A stretch of 6,638 bases of DNA from Streptomyces speibonae. GTDB taxonomy: Bacteria > Actinomycetota > Actinomycetes > Streptomycetales > Streptomycetaceae. Under the pieces are notes generated by a model. It saw nothing but the letters and a program-made list of their open reading frames with translations. It was not told where the DNA came from and ran no database searches. A program made the translations under genes and the position numbers. Below are positions 1 through 5,984 of the stretch, piece by piece. Location of the stretch: contig KL568533.1 of the NCBI GenBank assembly GCA_000715605.1, positions 5,623-12,260 on the forward strand, read 5' to 3'. Position 1 is the stretch's first letter, and every line of letters starts with the position of its first letter.

Positions 1-34
1 TGCCAGCCCGCTCAGAGATGTGTATAAGAGACAG
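1..34 (+). other. Nextera/Tn5 adapter read-through (artefact)
   Basis: Positions 16-34 read AGATGTGTATAAGAGACAG, the exact 19-bp Tn5 mosaic end used in tagmentation libraries. Positions 1-15 resemble the Nextera read-2 adapter tail only imperfectly (they share the GCTC core just before the mosaic end), as expected from low-quality bases at a contig end. Genomic sequence begins at 35. Translating through this segment gives the tell-tale artefact peptides MCIRDS and MYKRQ on the plus strand and VSYTHL on the minus strand. A natural Tn5 end is unlikely because no other transposon sequence is present. Confidence 0.96.
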
Positions 35-553
35 TACGGCGGTGAGGGACGGTTCGTCGAGTTGCAGGACGAGCTGCGCGCCGGGCACCCGCCGCCGCAC
101 CTCGTCGAGGTGGAGGCGGAGCCCTTCGGCGAGGGAGGCGGCGAGGTCGCGGCAGGCGCCGGCGTCGGAGAGGGCGGCCTCGCCGTTCCTCAGCTCCAGG
201 CCCGCGGCGAGCGTCCACGGGCCGACGGCCTGGACCTTCAGCGGGCCCCGGTACTCCTGTGTGAACTCCTCCAGGGCGTCGAGGTCCTCGCCGAGCCAGG
301 AGCGGGCGCGCCTGGTGTCGCGGCCCGGGCGGTCGCCGAGGCGCCAGCCGCTGGGCTCGACGCGGGCGTACAGCTCCACGAGCATCCCCGCGGTGCGGCC
401 GATCATGTCCGCGCCGGGGCCGCGGGCGGGGAGTTCGGGGAGGTGGGGGAAGTCCTCGAAGCTGCCGGTGACGGTTTTCGCGGCTTCCCGGGCGTCGGTG
501 CCGGGGAGGGAGCCGATGCCGGTGGCGGGGCCGAAACGGTGGTTGGCATTCAC
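35..553 (-). CDS. MetE-like cobalamin-independent methionine synthase, N-terminal half (3' end lost)
   Basis: The first 173 codons of a protein that Streptomyces genomes usually annotate as vitamin-B12-independent methionine synthase, a single-barrel relative of the C-terminal catalytic half of MetE (family length about 330-340 residues from memory). Visible signatures are TGIGSLPGTD at residues 11-20, PHLPELPARGPGADMIGR at 36-53, VQAVGPWTLA at 108-117 and QLDEPSL at 164-170. Full MetE moves a methyl group from a folate donor to homocysteine using zinc. The zinc ligands lie in the missing part, so methionine synthesis cannot be confirmed, and these short homologues may use other donors. The start is GTG at 553-551. 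The reading frame upstream has no ATG or GTG nearby and no good Shine-Dalgarno is visible, so a leaderless start is possible. The frame runs open into the adapter, where LSLIHISERAG would be a false C-terminus. The gene is same-strand with the SDR, 159 bp away across a hairpin. Confidence 0.9.
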
Positions 554-622
554 AGGGGAAGCGTACGCAGTGGGTGGGCAGGGGGTTTTCGCCCCCGCCG
601 CCCCTTCCCTGTCCCGTCCCGT

Positions 623-644
623 CCCCGGGGGCAAGCCCCCGGAA
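623..644 (-). terminator. GC hairpin downstream of the SDR operon
   Basis: CCGGGGGC (625-632) pairs perfectly with GCCCCCGG (635-642) around a two-base AA centre; in practice the closing pairs open to give a four-base loop. It lies about 70 bp beyond the SDR stop and before the next gene on the same strand. That fits a T-tract-less streptomycete terminator or a processing hairpin. Being symmetrical, it could act in either direction. Confidence 0.55.
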
Positions 645-652
645 CCCCCGTC

Positions 653-695
653 GGCCCTTCGGGCCTCGTCCTCAGACGCCGGACGGGCCGGATTG
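653..695. repeat. Intergenic hairpin plus Streptomyces-type repeated motif
   Basis: Positions 653-665 form a small hairpin, GGCCC-TTC-GGGCC. Just beyond it, 668-695 carry CTCAGACGCCGGACGGGC followed by CGGATTG. On the other strand this begins CAATCCGGCCCGTCCGGCG. I recognise it from memory as a variant of a short element (often written CAGCCCGTCCGGCGTTTGAG) scattered through intergenic regions of Streptomyces genomes, commonly beside hairpins. Only one copy is in the window, so its repeated nature is remembered and not shown here. Confidence 0.5.
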
Positions 696-712
696 TGCGG
701 GACGAGCCGGCT

Positions 713-1411
713 CTACCGTCCCGGTCTCACCGTGACGTCGTTGATCTCCGCGTCCCTCGGGAGGTCCAGGGCCGTCACGATGGTCGTGGCGACCGAGTCC
801 GGGTCGATCCACCGGGCGGGGTCGTACTCCTTGCCCTCCTGCTGGTGGACCTTGGCCTGCATGGGACTGGCCGTGCGGCCGGGGTAGACCGAGGTGACCC
901 TGATGCCGGCCGCGTGCTCCTCCTGGCGCAGGGAGTCGGCGAGGGCCTTGAGGCCGTGCTTGGAGGCCGCGTAGGCGGACCAGCCGGCGTGGGCGTTCAG
1001 GCCGGCGCCGGAGTTGACGAAGATCACGTGGCCGCGGCTCGCGCGGAGCTGGGGCAGGAAGTGGCGGGTGAGCTCGGCGGGCGCGACGAGGTTGACGTTG
1101 AGCTGGTGCCGCCAGGTCTTCGGGGTGAGCTCCCCGACGGGCCCCAGGTCGACGACGCCGGCGATGTGGAGCAGGGAGTCCACGCGGTCCGGGAGCGACT
1201 GGTGGGAGAAGGCCCAGCTGAGCCGGTCGGGGTCGGCGAGGTCGCCGACGAGGGTACGGGCACCGGGGAACCCGGCCGCGAGTTCCTTCGCCCGGCCCGC
1301 GTCGCGCGCGTGGAGCACGAGGTCGTCCCCGCGCGCGTGCAGGCGGCGGGCGACGGCCGCGCCGATGCCGGAGCCCGCTCCGGTGATCACATGTGTAGCC
1401 ATGACCGCCAT
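713..1411 (-). CDS. Short-chain dehydrogenase/reductase (SDR family)
   Basis: A 232-residue classical SDR, a cytoplasmic NAD(P)-dependent oxidoreductase. The Rossmann glycine motif is TGAGSGIG at residues 10-17. GDLAD at 56-60 supplies the adenine-contact aspartate. HIAG at 82-85 stands in for the usual NNAG, and N107 fits the catalytic asparagine. S134 and the Y147-AAS-K151 motif complete the catalytic set, and YPGRT follows at 176-180. R39 and nearby basic residues after the second strand could favour NADPH, but this is weak. The substrate is unknown. The start at 1411 has GGTGG seven bases upstream; a second ATG three codons later (1402) would remove MAV and is a fair alternative. It is the last gene of the methyltransferase-LOG-SDR operon, 18 nt after the LOG stop. 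Confidence 0.93.
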   Translation of the reverse strand: MAVMATHVITGAGSGIGAAVARRLHARGDDLVLHARDAGRAKELAAGFPGARTLVGDLADPDRLSWAFSHQSLPDRVDSLLHIAGVVDLGPVGELTPKTWRHQLNVNLVAPAELTRHFLPQLRASRGHVIFVNSGAGLNAHAGWSAYAASKHGLKALADSLRQEEHAAGIRVTSVYPGRTASPMQAKVHQQEGKEYDPARWIDPDSVATTIVTALDLPRDAEINDVTVRPGR

Positions 1412-1429
1412 GCTCGCACCACCGGGTGC

Positions 1430-1969
1430 TCATGCCACGCCGAGGCTCTCCTCCAGGTAGGCGAGCGCGCCCACCGGCTCCTCGGCGAAGAACACCAGGT
1501 CGGTGAGCGGGCGGGGCAGGAAGCCCTCGTCCTCCATGCGGCGGAACTGTTCCTTGAGCCCGTCGTAGAAGCCGGCGGTGTTGAGCAGCACCACGGGCTT
1601 CTCGGTGCGGCCGTGCTTCTTCAGCTCCAGGATCTCGGTCGCCTCGTCGAGGGTGCCGGTGCCGCCCACCATGATGACGACGGCGTCCGCCTTCTCCAGC
1701 AGCAGGCGCTTGCGCTCACCGAGGTCCCGCGCGATCACCATGTGGTCGACGCCCGCGCGTGCCTTCGCCGCGAGGAACTCCACCGAGACGCCCATGAGCC
1801 GGCCGCCCGCCTCTTCCACACCGTCGGCCACGACCTTCATCAGGCCGACGTCGGAGCCGCCCCACACCAGGGTGTGACCGCCCTTGCCGAGGAGCCGGGC
1901 GAACTCCCGCGCGGGGCGCGTGTAGCGGTCGTGGAGGTCGGCGGCGGAGAGGAAGACGCAAATGTTCAC
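1430..1969 (-). CDS. TIGR00730/LOG-family Rossmann-fold protein
   Basis: A 179-residue LOG-type protein, the full length of the family. LOG enzymes are cytoplasmic phosphoribohydrolases that release a free base from a nucleoside 5'-monophosphate; in plants and some bacteria the product is an active cytokinin. The fold is visible as ICVFLSAAD (3-11), LVWGGSDVGLM (34-44), MVIARDLGERK (77-87, with the paired R86-K87) and MVGGTGTLDE (100-109). The last matches the family PGGxGTxxE signature except that valine replaces proline. E109 and R86 are the expected active-site residues. The GTG start at 1969 overlaps the methyltransferase stop as GTGA, with GGTGAGG just upstream, indicating translational coupling. 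A longer in-frame opening reaches 2545 but lies antisense-free inside the methyltransferase gene in another frame and gives Arg/Pro-rich nonsense. The physiological substrate cannot be read from sequence. Confidence 0.92.
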   Translation of the reverse strand: MNICVFLSAADLHDRYTRPAREFARLLGKGGHTLVWGGSDVGLMKVVADGVEEAGGRLMGVSVEFLAAKARAGVDHMVIARDLGERKRLLLEKADAVVIMVGGTGTLDEATEILELKKHGRTEKPVVLLNTAGFYDGLKEQFRRMEDEGFLPRPLTDLVFFAEEPVGALAYLEESLGVA

Positions 1970-2769
1970 GGCCTCACCGTACTGGCCCGGTCGGACATCG
2001 TGGTGAGCCGCATCTTGGACTGCCGGTGCGGCAGTTCCTCCCAGTCCGCCATGAACTCCGCGGCCAGTCCGTACCGGGCGGCCAGTTCCGCCAGGGTCTG
2101 TGTGCGGTAGTAGAAGTCCTCGTGCAGCACCTGGTGCTCCTCGCCCTCCGTGCGATCGAAGGTGAAGTCGAAGAACCCGCCGGGCGCCAGCACCCGGCCG
2201 ACGTGCGCGAAGCACTCCTCGATGACGTGCAGGGGCGAGTGCGAGAAGACGCTGTGCGCGTGGACGACGTCGAAGTGGCCGTCGGGCAGGAAGGCGAAGG
2301 TGAGGTCGTCGGCGAGGGTGAGGTGGGGCAGCTTGGCCTGGAGCCCCTCGCGGACGAGGGTGTCCTGGGCGGCGAGCAGGATGTGCGGCGAGATGTCGAT
2401 GCCGTAGTAGTGGCCGGGTTCCAGGTGGTCGATGAAGAGCCGGCCCGCGCGGAGGTTGCCGCAGCCGATCTCCAGCATCCGGTGGTGCGGCCGGAGGCCG
2501 TGGCGCACCAGGTAGTCGAACTGCATCCGGCCGATGCGCGCCCACTGCTCGCGCGAGGGATTGTGGCCGACCGCCGCCTCGGCGCTGCGGGCGGCGTCGG
2601 AGGCCATCACCGCGCGGTAGTAGGCGATGTGGTCGCGGTGCCGCAGCCGCAGCCAGGCGTCGCGCAGGGCGCGCCGCGCGTGGGCGGGGACGCGGCCCGG
2701 ATGCCCCAGGGCGTAGCGGGCGCGGTGGGCGAGGGTCCCCCGGTTCCTGCGGGTGTCCTTTGCTCCCAT
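1966..2769 (-). CDS. Class I SAM-dependent methyltransferase
   Basis: A 267-residue soluble methyltransferase. Motif I is LEIGCGNLRAG at residues 99-109. The acidic residue after strand 2 that binds the SAM ribose is D125 in GIDIS. LPDGHFDVVHAHSVFSH (161-177) covers the motif II/strand 4 region, and LAPGGFF (194-200) is the post-strand 5 loop. The first 60 residues are strongly basic and Arg/His-rich (for example RRALRDAWLRLRHRD at 32-46) and precede the fold. They may bind a substrate or partner, or simply be a family-specific extension. The start at 2769 has a strong GAGGAGG Shine-Dalgarno. It is the first gene of the three-gene operon and is coupled to LOG by a GTGA overlap. The methyl acceptor is unknown; resemblance to proteins annotated as generic class I methyltransferases is all I can claim. 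Confidence 0.92.
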   Translation of the reverse strand: MGAKDTRRNRGTLAHRARYALGHPGRVPAHARRALRDAWLRLRHRDHIAYYRAVMASDAARSAEAAVGHNPSREQWARIGRMQFDYLVRHGLRPHHRMLEIGCGNLRAGRLFIDHLEPGHYYGIDISPHILLAAQDTLVREGLQAKLPHLTLADDLTFAFLPDGHFDVVHAHSVFSHSPLHVIEECFAHVGRVLAPGGFFDFTFDRTEGEEHQVLHEDFYYRTQTLAELAARYGLAAEFMADWEELPHRQSKMRLTTMSDRASTVRP

Positions 2770-2794
2770 GGCGCCTCCTCGGGAAGAACTCCGC

Positions 2795-2810
2795 TACAGC
2801 GTGCGCTGTA
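2795..2810. promoter_or_regulatory. Palindromic operator candidate in the divergent region
   Basis: TACAGCG (2795-2801) and CGCTGTA (2804-2810) are perfect inverted repeats around TG, a 16-bp dyad in the 72-bp gap between the divergent methyltransferase and DUF427 genes. Size, symmetry and the ACAGCG/CGCTGT half-sites resemble operators of TetR-family repressors. Its centre lies about 33 bp from the methyltransferase start and 40 bp from the DUF427 start, suitable for controlling both. No clear -35/-10 pair could be assigned with confidence, and no regulator gene is in the window. Confidence 0.5.
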
Positions 2811-2841
2811 ACCGCCGAGTCGGCTACCCGAAGGAGCGATC

Positions 2842-3168
2842 GTGACCCTACGTGATCACATGACCATCGAACCCAGTGAGCGGCACGTGCGCGTGGTGCA
2901 CGGCGGGCAGGTCCTGGCGGAGAGCGACCGCGCGCTGGTGCTGCACGAGAGGGGCTGTCCCCCTCGGTACTACATTCCGCCGGAGGACGTACGTCTCGAC
3001 CTGCTGACGCCGTCGGAGACCCGGACGCGCTGCCCGTTCAAGGGGGAGGCCTCCTACTGGTCGCTGCCGGACGCCGAGGATCTGGTCTGGGCGTATCAGG
3101 AGCCGGACGTGGACGCGGCCGCCCCGATCAAGGGCCACCTGTGCTTCTACGAGGTGGACGTGAGCTGA
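2842..3168 (+). CDS. DUF427 domain-containing protein
   Basis: A 108-residue protein that is almost entirely one DUF427 domain (PF04248), the usual length for the stand-alone form. The diagnostic stretches are PPRYYIPPEDV at residues 40-50, TRCPFKGEASYW at 62-73 and a C-terminal PIKGHLCFYEVDV at 95-107. The domain is a small beta-rich cytoplasmic fold; its biochemical function is not established, and I assign none. The GTG start at 2842 is preceded by AAGGAG with five bases between, which decides it over ATG at residue 7. The gene diverges from the methyltransferase operon across the palindromic site and is followed after 81 bp by the hydrolase gene on the same strand. The two are probably co-transcribed. 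Confidence 0.92.
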   Translation: MTLRDHMTIEPSERHVRVVHGGQVLAESDRALVLHERGCPPRYYIPPEDVRLDLLTPSETRTRCPFKGEASYWSLPDAEDLVWAYQEPDVDAAAPIKGHLCFYEVDVS

Positions 3169-3248
3169 TGGCGTGGACGGGTTGCGATCGGCGGACGCGC
3201 CCGCCCGCCTCCCCGACGATGTCCGTGCCGTGCGGCAGTCTGGTGTGA
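3168..3248 (+). other. Possible 26-residue linking ORF between DUF427 and hydrolase genes
   Basis: An ATG at 3168 overlaps the DUF427 stop as TGATG, and the frame runs to TGA at 3246-3248, one base before the hydrolase ATG. The frame exactly fills the intergenic gap, and most third positions are G or C. The product, starting MAWTGCDRRTRP, resembles nothing I know. High GC gives such third-position bias by chance, so this may be no gene. If translated, it would carry ribosomes to the hydrolase start, which has only a weak GGTG at 3242-3245. Confidence 0.2.
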
Positions 3249-3249
3249 C

Positions 3250-4029
3250 ATGGACAAGAACATCACTTCGCGCGACGGAACGTCCCTGGCGTACGAGAGC
3301 GCCGGGCGGGGTTCCACGATCGTCCTCGTCAGCGGGGCGATGTCGACGGGCGCCACGGTGGCACCACTGGCGGCGCCCCTGTCGGAGCGGTTCCGGGTGG
3401 TCGTCTACGACCGCCGGGGCCGCGGCGCGAGCGGCGACACGGCGCCGTACGCGGTCGAGCGCGAGGTCGAGGACCTGGCGGCGCTGATCGAGGCGGTGGG
3501 CGGCGAGGCGGCGCTGTACGGCGTGTCCTCGGGCGGCGCGCTGGCGCTCCGGGCCGCGGCGAGCGGGCTGCCGGTGCGCCATGTCGCCGTCTACGAGACG
3601 CCGTACGCGATGTCGGACGAGGACCTCGCGGAGCGCGCCCGGTACACCGAACAGCTGACGGCGGCGCTCGCGGAGGGGCGGCGCGGGGACGCGGTGGAGC
3701 TGTTCCTGCGGCTGACCGGACTGGACGAAGGGGTCATCCAGGGCGCGCGGCAGTCCCCGATGTGGGCCGGGATGGAGTCGATGGCGCCGAGCCTCGCCCA
3801 CGACGACGCCGTGATGGGCGACGGCGGCGTCCCGCGCGAGATGCTGTCGTCGATCCGGGTCCCGGTGCTGTCGATCGCGGGGGACGCGAGCCCGGCGTGG
3901 ATGCGCGAGGCCGCGCGGGCGATCGCCGGGTCGGTTCCCCGGGGCACGTACCGCACCCTGGAGGGCCAGACCCACATGGTCGAGCCGGACGTCCTGGCGC
4001 CGGTCCTCGCGGAGTTCTTCGCGCGGTGA
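3250..4029 (+). CDS. Alpha/beta-fold hydrolase
   Basis: A 259-residue alpha/beta hydrolase with no signal peptide, so probably cytoplasmic. YDRRGRGAS (53-61) is the characteristic turn after the third strand in this subgroup. The nucleophile elbow is GVSSG at 91-95, with Ser93 as nucleophile. The acid is likely D212 in AGDASPAW (210-217), and the base is H242 in GQTHMVEPDVLAP (239-251). The oxyanion loop lies near SGAMSTG (28-34). With the triad intact, an esterase- or amidase-like activity on a small molecule is expected, but the substrate cannot be read from sequence. The region between the core strands (residues 120-200) forms the helical cap. The start at 3250 gives the usual short N-terminus ahead of the DGTSLAYE strand, although its ribosome site is weak. 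It is the second gene after DUF427 and converges on mnmA. Confidence 0.93.
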   Translation: MDKNITSRDGTSLAYESAGRGSTIVLVSGAMSTGATVAPLAAPLSERFRVVVYDRRGRGASGDTAPYAVEREVEDLAALIEAVGGEAALYGVSSGGALALRAAASGLPVRHVAVYETPYAMSDEDLAERARYTEQLTAALAEGRRGDAVELFLRLTGLDEGVIQGARQSPMWAGMESMAPSLAHDDAVMGDGGVPREMLSSIRVPVLSIAGDASPAWMREAARAIAGSVPRGTYRTLEGQTHMVEPDVLAPVLAEFFAR

Positions 4030-4033
4030 GCGC

Positions 4034-4058
4034 CGGGCCGCCCCCCGCGGGCGGCCCG
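4034..4058. terminator. Bidirectional terminator between hydrolase and mnmA
   Basis: CGGGCCGCCC (4034-4043) pairs perfectly with GGGCGGCCCG (4049-4058) around a five-base loop. The 10-bp all-GC stem sits centrally in the 36-bp gap between the convergent hydrolase stop (4029) and mnmA stop (4066). No T-tract flanks it on either strand, which is normal in streptomycetes. Confidence 0.8.
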
Positions 4059-4065
4059 AGAGCGC

Positions 4066-5196
4066 TCAGGCCACGTCCGCCGTGGCCCGCACCGTCGACG
4101 CGATCGTCGCGGAGCCGACCACGCGGGTGCCGTCGTACAGCACGATCGCCTGGCCGGGGGCGACGCCGCGCACGGGCTCGGTGAAGCGGACCCGCAGCTC
4201 CCCGTCGACGACTTCCGCGGTCACCTCGGTCTCGCCGCCGTGGGCGCGCAGCTGGGCGGTGTAGCCGCCGGGTCCGGACGGGGCGGCGCCGCACCAGCGG
4301 GGCTTGACCGCGGACAGGGCGGTGACGTCCAGGGCCGCCGCGGGTCCGACCGTGACCGTGTTGTCCACCGGGGAGATGTCGAGGACGTAGCGGGGCTTTC
4401 CGTCGGGGGCGGGGGTGCCGATCCGCAGGCCCTTGCGCTGACCGATGGTGAAGCCGTACGCGCCCTCGTGGGTGCCGACCTTGGTGCCGGACTCGTCGAC
4501 GATGTCGCCCTCGGCCCTGCCTAGACGGTTCGCGAGGAAGCCCTGGGTGTCGCCGTCGGCGATGAAGCAGATGTCGTGCGAGTCGGGCTTCTTGGCCACG
4601 GCCAGTCCGCGCCGCTCGGCCTCCGCGCGGATCTCCTCCTTGGTGGTGACCGTGTCGCCCAGCGGGAACATGGCGTGGGCGAGCTGGCGGTCGTCGAGCA
4701 CGCCGAGCACGTACGACTGGTCCTTGGCCATGTCGGAGGCGCGGTGCAGCTCGCGGGTGCCGTCCGCTCGGAGGATCACCTTCGCGTAGTGGCCGGTGCA
4801 GACCGCGTCGAAGCCGAGCGCGAGCGCCTTGTCCAGGAGCGCGGCGAACTTGATCTTCTCGTTGCAGCGCAGGCAGGGGTTGGGGGTGCGGCCGGCCTCG
4901 TACTCGGCGACGAAGTCCTCCACGACGTCCTCGCGGAAGCGGTCGGCGAGGTCCCAGACGTAGAAGGGGATGCCGATGACGTCGGCGGCGCGGCGGGCGT
5001 CGCGCGAGTCCTCGATGGTGCAACAGCCCCGCGCGCCGGTACGGAACGACTGGGGGTTCGCGGACAGGGCGAGGTGGACGCCGGTCACGTCGTGGCCCGC
5101 TTCGGCCGCGCGGGCGGCGGCGACGGCGGAGTCGACGCCGCCGGACATGGCGGCCAGGACGCGGAGGGGGCGGAAGGGCTGCGGGGTGTCAGTCAT
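4066..5196 (-). CDS. mnmA: tRNA-specific 2-thiouridylase MnmA
   Basis: A complete 376-residue MnmA (TrmU), which activates U34 of tRNA-Lys, -Glu and -Gln with ATP and inserts sulfur at C2 in the cytoplasm. The ATP-binding PP-loop is SGGVDS at residues 18-23. The first catalytic cysteine is C108 in [10 protein letters not shown] (103-112), and the second, which carries the persulfide, is C210 in [10 protein letters not shown] (203-212). TGHYAK at 134-139, MAKDQSYVL at 156-164 and FTIGQRKGL at 249-257 are further family blocks. A C-terminal beta-barrel (about 285-370) ends with [10 protein letters not shown]. The start at 5196 has GGAGGGG four to eight bases upstream. It diverges from the amidase and converges on the hydrolase, so it looks monocistronic. 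Its sulfur donor family, a cysteine desulfurase, is encoded on the same strand about 1 kb upstream, beyond the amidase. I see nothing unusual in the protein. Confidence 0.98.
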   Translation of the reverse strand: MTDTPQPFRPLRVLAAMSGGVDSAVAAARAAEAGHDVTGVHLALSANPQSFRTGARGCCTIEDSRDARRAADVIGIPFYVWDLADRFREDVVEDFVAEYEAGRTPNPCLRCNEKIKFAALLDKALALGFDAVCTGHYAKVILRADGTRELHRASDMAKDQSYVLGVLDDRQLAHAMFPLGDTVTTKEEIRAEAERRGLAVAKKPDSHDICFIADGDTQGFLANRLGRAEGDIVDESGTKVGTHEGAYGFTIGQRKGLRIGTPAPDGKPRYVLDISPVDNTVTVGPAAALDVTALSAVKPRWCGAAPSGPGGYTAQLRAHGGETEVTAEVVDGELRVRFTEPVRGVAPGQAIVLYDGTRVVGSATIASTVRATADVA

Positions 5197-5221
5197 AACC
5201 CCTCCAGGGTACGGGTGCGGT

Positions 5222-5247
5222 GGAACCCCGGCCGCCGAGAACCCGTT
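5222..5247 (+). promoter_or_regulatory. Possible sigma-E (ECF)-type promoter of the amidase gene
   Basis: GGAAC (5222-5226) and CGTT (5244-5247) are separated by 17 bases, matching the general GGAAC-N16/17-CGTT pattern known for actinobacterial envelope-stress ECF sigma factors. Transcription would begin near 5253-5256, one to four bases before the amidase ATG at 5257. That would explain why the start lacks a convincing ribosome site (only AGG at 5251-5253). The short motifs can arise by chance in GC-rich DNA. Confidence 0.4.
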
Positions 5248-5256
5248 TACAGGTAT

Positions 5257-5955
5257 ATGGGAGAGAACGGAGACAGCAAGGAGTCCGAGGACGGGGACCG
5301 ACGCATAGGCCGGCGTGCCCTGATCGTGGGCGGGGCGGCGGCCGGTGTGGGCACCGCGGTACTGGCGCGGGACCAGTTGGCGCGCCTGTGGTGGCGTCTG
5401 CCCGGTGTGGAGAAGTCACGCGAGCAGGGCGCGGTGGACTACGCGGGGGCTCGCTGGGTGGCGGCCTCGGACGCCAACTGGCGCAGCGCGGACCGGCCGG
5501 ACGACTTCCGCATCGACATGGTGATCGTCCACGTCACCCAGGGCAGTTTCGACAGCGCGGTGAGCGCGTTCCAGGACCCGGGTCACAAGGCGTCGGCGCA
5601 CTACATCGTCGGCCAGGACGGCCGGGTCACCCAGATGATCCGCGAGCTGGACGTGGCGTACCACGCGGGGAACCGCGACTACAACGAGCGCAGTGTCGGC
5701 ATCGAGCACGCGGGGTTCGTGGACCGGCCGGAGGACTTCACCGACGAGATGTACGAGTCCTCGGCCCGCCTCACGGCGCGCATATGCGCCCGCTACGGCA
5801 TCCCGGTCGACCGGAAGCACATCATCGGACATGTCGAGGTCCCGGGCACGGACCACACGGACCCGGGCCCCCACTGGGACTGGGACCGCTACCTCAAGCT
5901 GGTCCGCCGCGCCGGCACCTCGGGGAACACCTCGACGGCCACGTCGGGCGCCTGA
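5257..5955 (+). CDS. Exported N-acetylmuramoyl-L-alanine amidase (Amidase_2/PGRP fold)
   Basis: A 232-residue zinc amidase that cuts the MurNAc-L-Ala bond of peptidoglycan. The N-terminus has twin arginines at 15-16 and 19-20, then a hydrophobic run (about 21-37, [17 protein letters not shown]). This reads as a Tat-like signal or membrane anchor, though it lacks the ideal S/T-RR-x-F-L-K form. The catalytic domain spans about 80-215. By analogy with AmpD, the zinc ligands are H92 in VIVHVTQG, H192 in IIGHVEVPG and D202 in HTDPGPHW, with H192 and D202 ten residues apart as in AmpD. E150 in GIEHAG fits the catalytic glutamate. H200 occupies the place of AmpD's catalytic lysine, which I recall as common in actinobacterial members. 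A Ser/Thr-rich tail ends the protein. ATG 5257 is the only sensible start before the signal; the frame is open further upstream but lies opposite mnmA. Role: wall turnover or recycling outside the membrane. Confidence 0.95.
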   Translation: MGENGDSKESEDGDRRIGRRALIVGGAAAGVGTAVLARDQLARLWWRLPGVEKSREQGAVDYAGARWVAASDANWRSADRPDDFRIDMVIVHVTQGSFDSAVSAFQDPGHKASAHYIVGQDGRVTQMIRELDVAYHAGNRDYNERSVGIEHAGFVDRPEDFTDEMYESSARLTARICARYGIPVDRKHIIGHVEVPGTDHTDPGPHWDWDRYLKLVRRAGTSGNTSTATSGA

Positions 5956-5961
5956 GCGGGC

Positions 5962-5984
5962 CCCCGGACCGCGGAGTCCGCGGG
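5962..5984 (+). terminator. Hairpin after the amidase gene
   Basis: CGGAC (5965-5969) pairs with GTCCG (5976-5980) around a six-base loop. The helix continues, past a bulged C at 5981, with CCC (5962-5964) pairing GGG (5982-5984). It starts 7 bp after the amidase stop and could also limit minus-strand transcription arriving from the cysteine desulfurase gene. An alternative fold pairs CCGCG with CGCGG around GAGTC in the same place. Confidence 0.55.

Noticed and set aside
16..34. A genuine Tn5/IS50 transposon end
   Set aside because: There is no IS50 sequence, no 9-bp target duplication to examine, and the adjoining bases resemble library adapter. Laboratory tagmentation explains it fully.
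672..1433. 253-codon minus-strand frame starting with an ATGA overlap on the LOG stop
   Set aside because: The junction looks like classical coupling, but the product is Arg/Pro-rich nonsense over the SDR gene. The SDR frame, with intact TGxxxGIG and YxxxK motifs, is the real one.
18..2110. Long plus-strand open frames beginning in the adapter (289 and 696 codons)
   Set aside because: They start inside the adapter (MCIRDS, MYKRQ) and run antisense to the MetE-like, SDR and LOG genes. They are typical antisense shadows of GC-rich genes, with no family resemblance.
1970..2545. Upstream extension of the LOG frame to 2545
   Set aside because: It lies entirely within the methyltransferase gene in another frame and is Arg/Pro/Gly-rich. 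LOG homology begins at the GTG at 1969.
1383..2862. GTGATCACATG occurring at both 1383-1393 and 2852-2862
   Set aside because: Both copies lie in coding sequence (SDR start region and DUF427 start). One encodes the conserved SDR glycine-motif region; the match is short and best explained by chance.
2848..3975. 375-codon minus-strand frame opposite DUF427 and hydrolase
   Set aside because: Antisense shadow: low-complexity Arg-rich product, while both plus-strand genes have intact domain signatures and starts.
3734..5023. 429-codon minus-strand frame over mnmA and the hydrolase
   Set aside because: Shadow frame of mnmA crossing a strong terminator hairpin; product rich in Arg, Pro and Gly with no domain.
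4576..5256. N-terminal extension of the amidase frame back to 4576
   Set aside because: Antisense to mnmA, including its PP-loop region, and separated from the amidase by the mnmA start. The Tat-like signal follows shortly after ATG 5257, as expected for the true N-terminus.
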